Positions 5,596-7,310 of a stretch of DNA of 7,310 nucleotides are shown here, piece by piece. Numbering within the stretch: the stretch's first letter is position 1; each line of letters starts with the position of its first letter. The notes below the pieces were generated by a model. That model ran no database searches and was not told the DNA's origin. It saw only the letters and a program-made list of their open reading frames with translations. Source of the DNA: Oscillospiraceae bacterium (lineage in GTDB: Bacteria; Bacillota; Clostridia; Oscillospirales; Acutalibacteraceae); assembly GCA_031273775.1 (NCBI GenBank), contig JAISRF010000184.1, positions 1-7,310 on the forward strand, given 5' to 3'. The translations under genes were made by a program, and so were the position numbers.

Positions 5596-6081
5596 TTATT
5601 CCTCCTCTACCGTGAAACCGCCACCCTGCCTGCGTTCGCCGGGAACTTGCTTTAATGAGGCTCGCGTTTTGCGGATTTCTGTCAGGTTTACGGTTAGGTT
5701 TTCATCCACGCGCTTCATAATATCGTCCACAAACTCCTGAGAGGCGCGGCGCATTTCACGACCCTTTTGTTGTGCCTGCGCCACCATCTCCGCCGCTTTT
5801 TGCTGCGCCATGCGAGTAATTTCCTCGTTTGCGACCATGGCGCGGGCGCGCTCCTCTGCCTGACGGGTAATCATGTCCGCCTCACGTTTAGCCGTGGAGA
5901 TAATGTCCGCCCTGTCTGCCACGATCCCCCGAGCCTGCTTAATTTCCTGCGGCATATTTAGGCGGATATCGTCCACCAGCACGCGGATTTTTTCCGCGTC
6001 CACCATACAGCGGTTGCCGGGCAGGCTCCACGCTTTGTCTAATAGTTCGTCCAAACGGTCAAGCAATTCCTCAACGTTCAT
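5596..6081 (-). CDS. Conserved coiled-coil protein, ATP synthase b / V-ATPase H-like, function unknown
   Basis: The 161-residue protein is highly charged and almost wholly helical in appearance. It opens MNVEELLDRLDELLDKAW, followed by a conserved-looking VDAEKIRVLVDDIRLNMPQE block (about 27-46). A long Ala/Glu/Arg/Gln-rich coiled coil (about 47-145) follows, then a basic, Gly-rich and finally acidic tail. There is no signal peptide, membrane segment or nucleotide-binding motif. I recognise it as a Firmicutes family often found beside coaD and loosely annotated as ATPase or ATP synthase b-like. The similarity to rotary ATPase stalk subunits is probably only coiled-coil composition, and there are no other ATPase genes here. 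The start is ATG at 6081 with AAGGGG 9 bp upstream (6091-6096). It is 22 bp downstream of coaD and probably the last gene of that operon. A role in envelope or division scaffolding, as for DivIVA-like proteins, is possible but unsupported. Confidence 0.85.
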   Translation of the reverse strand: MNVEELLDRLDELLDKAWSLPGNRCMVDAEKIRVLVDDIRLNMPQEIKQARGIVADRADIISTAKREADMITRQAEERARAMVANEEITRMAQQKAAEMVAQAQQKGREMRRASQEFVDDIMKRVDENLTVNLTEIRKTRASLKQVPGERRQGGGFTVEEE

Positions 6082-6100
6082 CAGTAAACGCCCCTTATGT

Positions 6101-6114
6101 TAGTTAATAGTTAA
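6101..6114. repeat. Heptad repeat across the coaD stop codon
   Basis: TAGTTAA occurs twice in tandem (6101-6107 and 6108-6114). On the minus strand it supplies the last codons and TAA stop of coaD (6104-6106) and lies just upstream of the ribosome binding site of the coiled-coil gene. The position relative to a ribosome binding site is the same as for the arrays before hrcA and dnaK. Confidence 0.5.
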
Positions 6115-6598
6115 TGCTTTTGGCGAATTTCTTCATAATGTTATCATATATGCATTCCGGCACGAAGTCGTGTATATCCCCGCCCATCATACCGACTTGC
6201 TTGACCAGGCTGGACGACAAATACATATTTTCCGCGCTGGCGGTCAGAAAAACCGTGTCGGCGGCGGGGTTCAGGCGTTTATTGGTTAACGCCATCTGGA
6301 ATTCATATTCAAAATCGGAAAGAGCGCGGAGTCCTTTTACAATCGCTTTGGCGTTTTTTTCGCGGGCGTAATCGGCCAACAGTCCGCCGTGGCTTTCAAT
6401 TTCCACATTTCCGATACCGGCGGTCACGGTTTTTAACATTTCACAGCGCTCCGCCACTGAAAAGGTGGCGGTTTTTTGGGTGTTGGACATAACAACCACC
6501 AAAATCCGCTCAAACATCTGGGCGGCGCGGCGAATAATATCCAAATGTCCCAGCGTTACAGGATCAAAACTACCGGGGCAGACGGCGGTAATATTCAT
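6104..6598 (-). CDS. coaD: Phosphopantetheine adenylyltransferase CoaD
   Basis: CoaD transfers AMP from ATP to 4'-phosphopantetheine, giving dephospho-CoA, the penultimate step of coenzyme A synthesis in the cytoplasm. The 164-residue protein has the nucleotidyltransferase signature near its N-terminus, CPGSFDPVTLGH (7-18), where the T/L-GH segment with His18 binds the ATP phosphates. The C-terminal block SSSLVKQVGMMGGDIHDFVP is also typical. Length is normal (about 160). Start choice: the open frame extends eight codons further to 6622, but the family starts at MNITAVCPGSFDP, and AAGGAGG lies four bases before the ATG at 6598. That ATG overlaps the rsmD stop (ATGA), indicating translational coupling. 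The gene is the middle member of rsmD-coaD-coiled-coil gene. Confidence 0.97.
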   Translation of the reverse strand: MNITAVCPGSFDPVTLGHLDIIRRAAQMFERILVVVMSNTQKTATFSVAERCEMLKTVTAGIGNVEIESHGGLLADYAREKNAKAIVKGLRALSDFEYEFQMALTNKRLNPAADTVFLTASAENMYLSSSLVKQVGMMGGDIHDFVPECIYDNIMKKFAKSINY

Positions 6599-7137
6599 GC
6601 GTCCTCCTTGCGGTAATACCAAATCTTTGTTTTTCCATACTTGCGTTCTTTACTCAATCTCAGTGCCCCAACCTGTGCCGGTAACGTTGCCGCAGCGCCC
6701 GTTTCACAGATCACCGTTCCGTTTTCGTTCATTAGCGGTTCCAACAGCGGCAACACGGCGGGAATTACCCCGAGCGAATAGGGCGGGTCAAGAAACGCAA
6801 GATCAAAGCGCGAGGTACATTTCTTTAAATAAAGCGCGTAGTCCGTGCTGTGGATTTCCGCTTTTGCAAGGAACCCGCAGGTTTCCAGATTTTCCCGCAC
6901 AACCTCTGCGGCGGCCGGGCTCTTGTCCACAAAAACGGCCTTTCGGGCACCCCGACTTAAAGTCTCCAAACCCAACTGACCGGAACCGGCGAACAAGTCC
7001 AGCGCCGTCCGGCCTTCAATATCAAACTGTAAAGCGGAAAAAACCGCTTCCTTCACAGACTCCGCGGTGGGACGGGTGTCCAGACTTCCCGGAGTTTTTA
7101 GCCGTCTGCCCCGCGCAATTCCAGTAATAATCCTCAT
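6595..7137 (-). CDS. rsmD: 16S rRNA (guanine(966)-N(2))-methyltransferase RsmD
   Basis: RsmD methylates N2 of G966 in 16S rRNA using S-adenosylmethionine, during assembly of the small subunit. The 180-residue protein starts MRIITGIARGRRLKTP and has the conserved TRPT (21-24), the SAM-binding motif DLFAGSGQLGLE (47-58) and the catalytic DPPY (117-120). Start choice: the open frame reaches an ATG at 7176, but that codon lies upstream of a clear promoter, and the family begins at MRIIxGxARGRRL, so ATG 7137 is used. No ribosome binding site precedes 7137 and the promoter places the transcript start at or next to the ATG, so the mRNA is probably leaderless. The stop overlaps the coaD start by ATGA. 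The rsmD-coaD pair is a common bacterial neighbourhood. Confidence 0.95.
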   Translation of the reverse strand: MRIITGIARGRRLKTPGSLDTRPTAESVKEAVFSALQFDIEGRTALDLFAGSGQLGLETLSRGARKAVFVDKSPAAAEVVRENLETCGFLAKAEIHSTDYALYLKKCTSRFDLAFLDPPYSLGVIPAVLPLLEPLMNENGTVICETGAAATLPAQVGALRLSKERKYGKTKIWYYRKEDA

Positions 7138-7144
7138 ATCAGTT

Positions 7145-7173
7145 ATTTTAGCACGGGCTTTAGTTAAAGTCAA
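7145..7173 (-). promoter_or_regulatory. Sigma-A type promoter of rsmD-coaD-coiled-coil operon
   Basis: On the minus strand, TTGACT (7173-7168) is followed after 17 bp by TAAAAT (7150-7145). Each hexamer matches the consensus at five of six positions. TGC directly before the -10 hexamer makes an extended -10 element. The -10 ends seven bases before the rsmD ATG, so the A of that codon (7137) is the expected first nucleotide of the transcript. Confidence 0.75.
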
Positions 7174-7176
7174 CAT

Positions 7177-7211
7177 AAAAAAAATTCCAGCCGCATTGAA
7201 GCATCGGGAAT
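7177..7211 (-). terminator. Possible weak intrinsic terminator of an upstream minus-strand gene
   Basis: On the minus strand, ATTCCCG (7211-7205) can pair with CG and GGAAT (7193-7192 and 7188-7184, with a 3-base bulge), followed immediately by eight T (7184-7177). The T-run is good but the stem is short, bulged and has an 11-base loop. The T-run could instead be an AT-rich element upstream of the rsmD -35 hexamer. Confidence 0.3.
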
Positions 7212-7274
7212 AACAATGTCTGCGGACGGCGCGTACCCAACGGACAAGCTTGCTCAGTTACTTAGAGAGTTGGT

Positions 7275-7310
7275 GTGCACATGCTGAAATTAGATGAAAA
7301 GCGGGTGTTT
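7275..7310 (+). CDS. Possible 5' end of an unidentified plus-strand gene, cut by the window edge
   Basis: An open frame runs from GTG 7275 through ATG 7281 to the window edge, reading MLKLDEKRVF from the ATG. A weak purine-rich AGAGAG (7264-7269) lies 11 bp before the ATG. Only about ten codons are visible, so no identity can be assigned and the frame may be chance. I see no convincing plus-strand promoter in 7177-7270. Confidence 0.2.
   Translation, partial: MHMLKLDEKRVF

Noticed and set aside
6599..6622. Upstream ATG for coaD
   Set aside because: The eight extra residues encode the AAGGAGG site that serves the ATG at 6598, and the family starts at MNITAVCPGSFDP.
6465..7127. 220-codon plus-strand open frame across coaD and rsmD
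   Set aside because: It is antisense to two well-supported overlapping genes and its translation is Pro/Arg-rich with no domain, as expected for a shadow frame.
7138..7176. Upstream ATG for rsmD at 7176
   Set aside because: It lies upstream of the -35 hexamer of a clear promoter, has no ribosome binding site, and the 13 extra residues do not belong to the family.

Overview
The window is ordinary bacterial chromosome, most likely from a low- to mid-GC anaerobic member of the Clostridia (Firmicutes; an Oscillospiraceae/Ruminococcaceae-like organism is my inference). The evidence is the gene order hrcA-grpE-dnaK-dnaJ behind a CIRCE operator, the shortened Gram-positive type of DnaK (611 residues), strong AAGGAGG-type ribosome binding sites, frequent TTG starts, and a conserved Firmicutes coiled-coil gene next to coaD.

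Layout. Positions 1-421 hold a decayed, edge-truncated IS4-type transposase on the minus strand. Positions 422-722 hold the heat-shock control region: an 11-bp tandem repeat, a sigma-A type promoter (525-553), the CIRCE operator (558-584) and a long AT-rich leader with a hairpin and several short repeats. Positions 723-5589 hold the plus-strand chaperone operon: hrcA (repressor), grpE (nucleotide exchange factor), dnaK (Hsp70) and dnaJ (J-domain co-chaperone). HrcA binds CIRCE and represses the operon; the three chaperone genes encode a complete DnaK folding cycle. Each intergenic gap in the operon carries its own structure: a double hairpin repeat before grpE, a hairpin and six AT-rich heptads before dnaK, and a GC-rich hairpin before dnaJ.

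Positions 5596-7137 hold a convergent minus-strand operon transcribed rsmD, coaD, coiled-coil gene. rsmD (16S rRNA methyltransferase) and coaD (coenzyme A biosynthesis) overlap by an ATGA junction. The third gene encodes a helical, ATP-synthase-b-like protein of unknown function. A strong-looking promoter sits so close to the rsmD ATG that the transcript should be leaderless. Positions 7177-7310 hold a possible terminator for an upstream minus-strand gene and perhaps the first codons of a plus-strand gene cut by the window edge.

I found no new defence system, CRISPR array, tRNA, rRNA or intact mobile element. The points worth a second look are regulatory and structural: short heptad repeats in leaders, a hairpin repeat element, TTG starts on all three non-dnaK genes, the predicted leaderless rsmD mRNA, and the unassigned coiled-coil gene.
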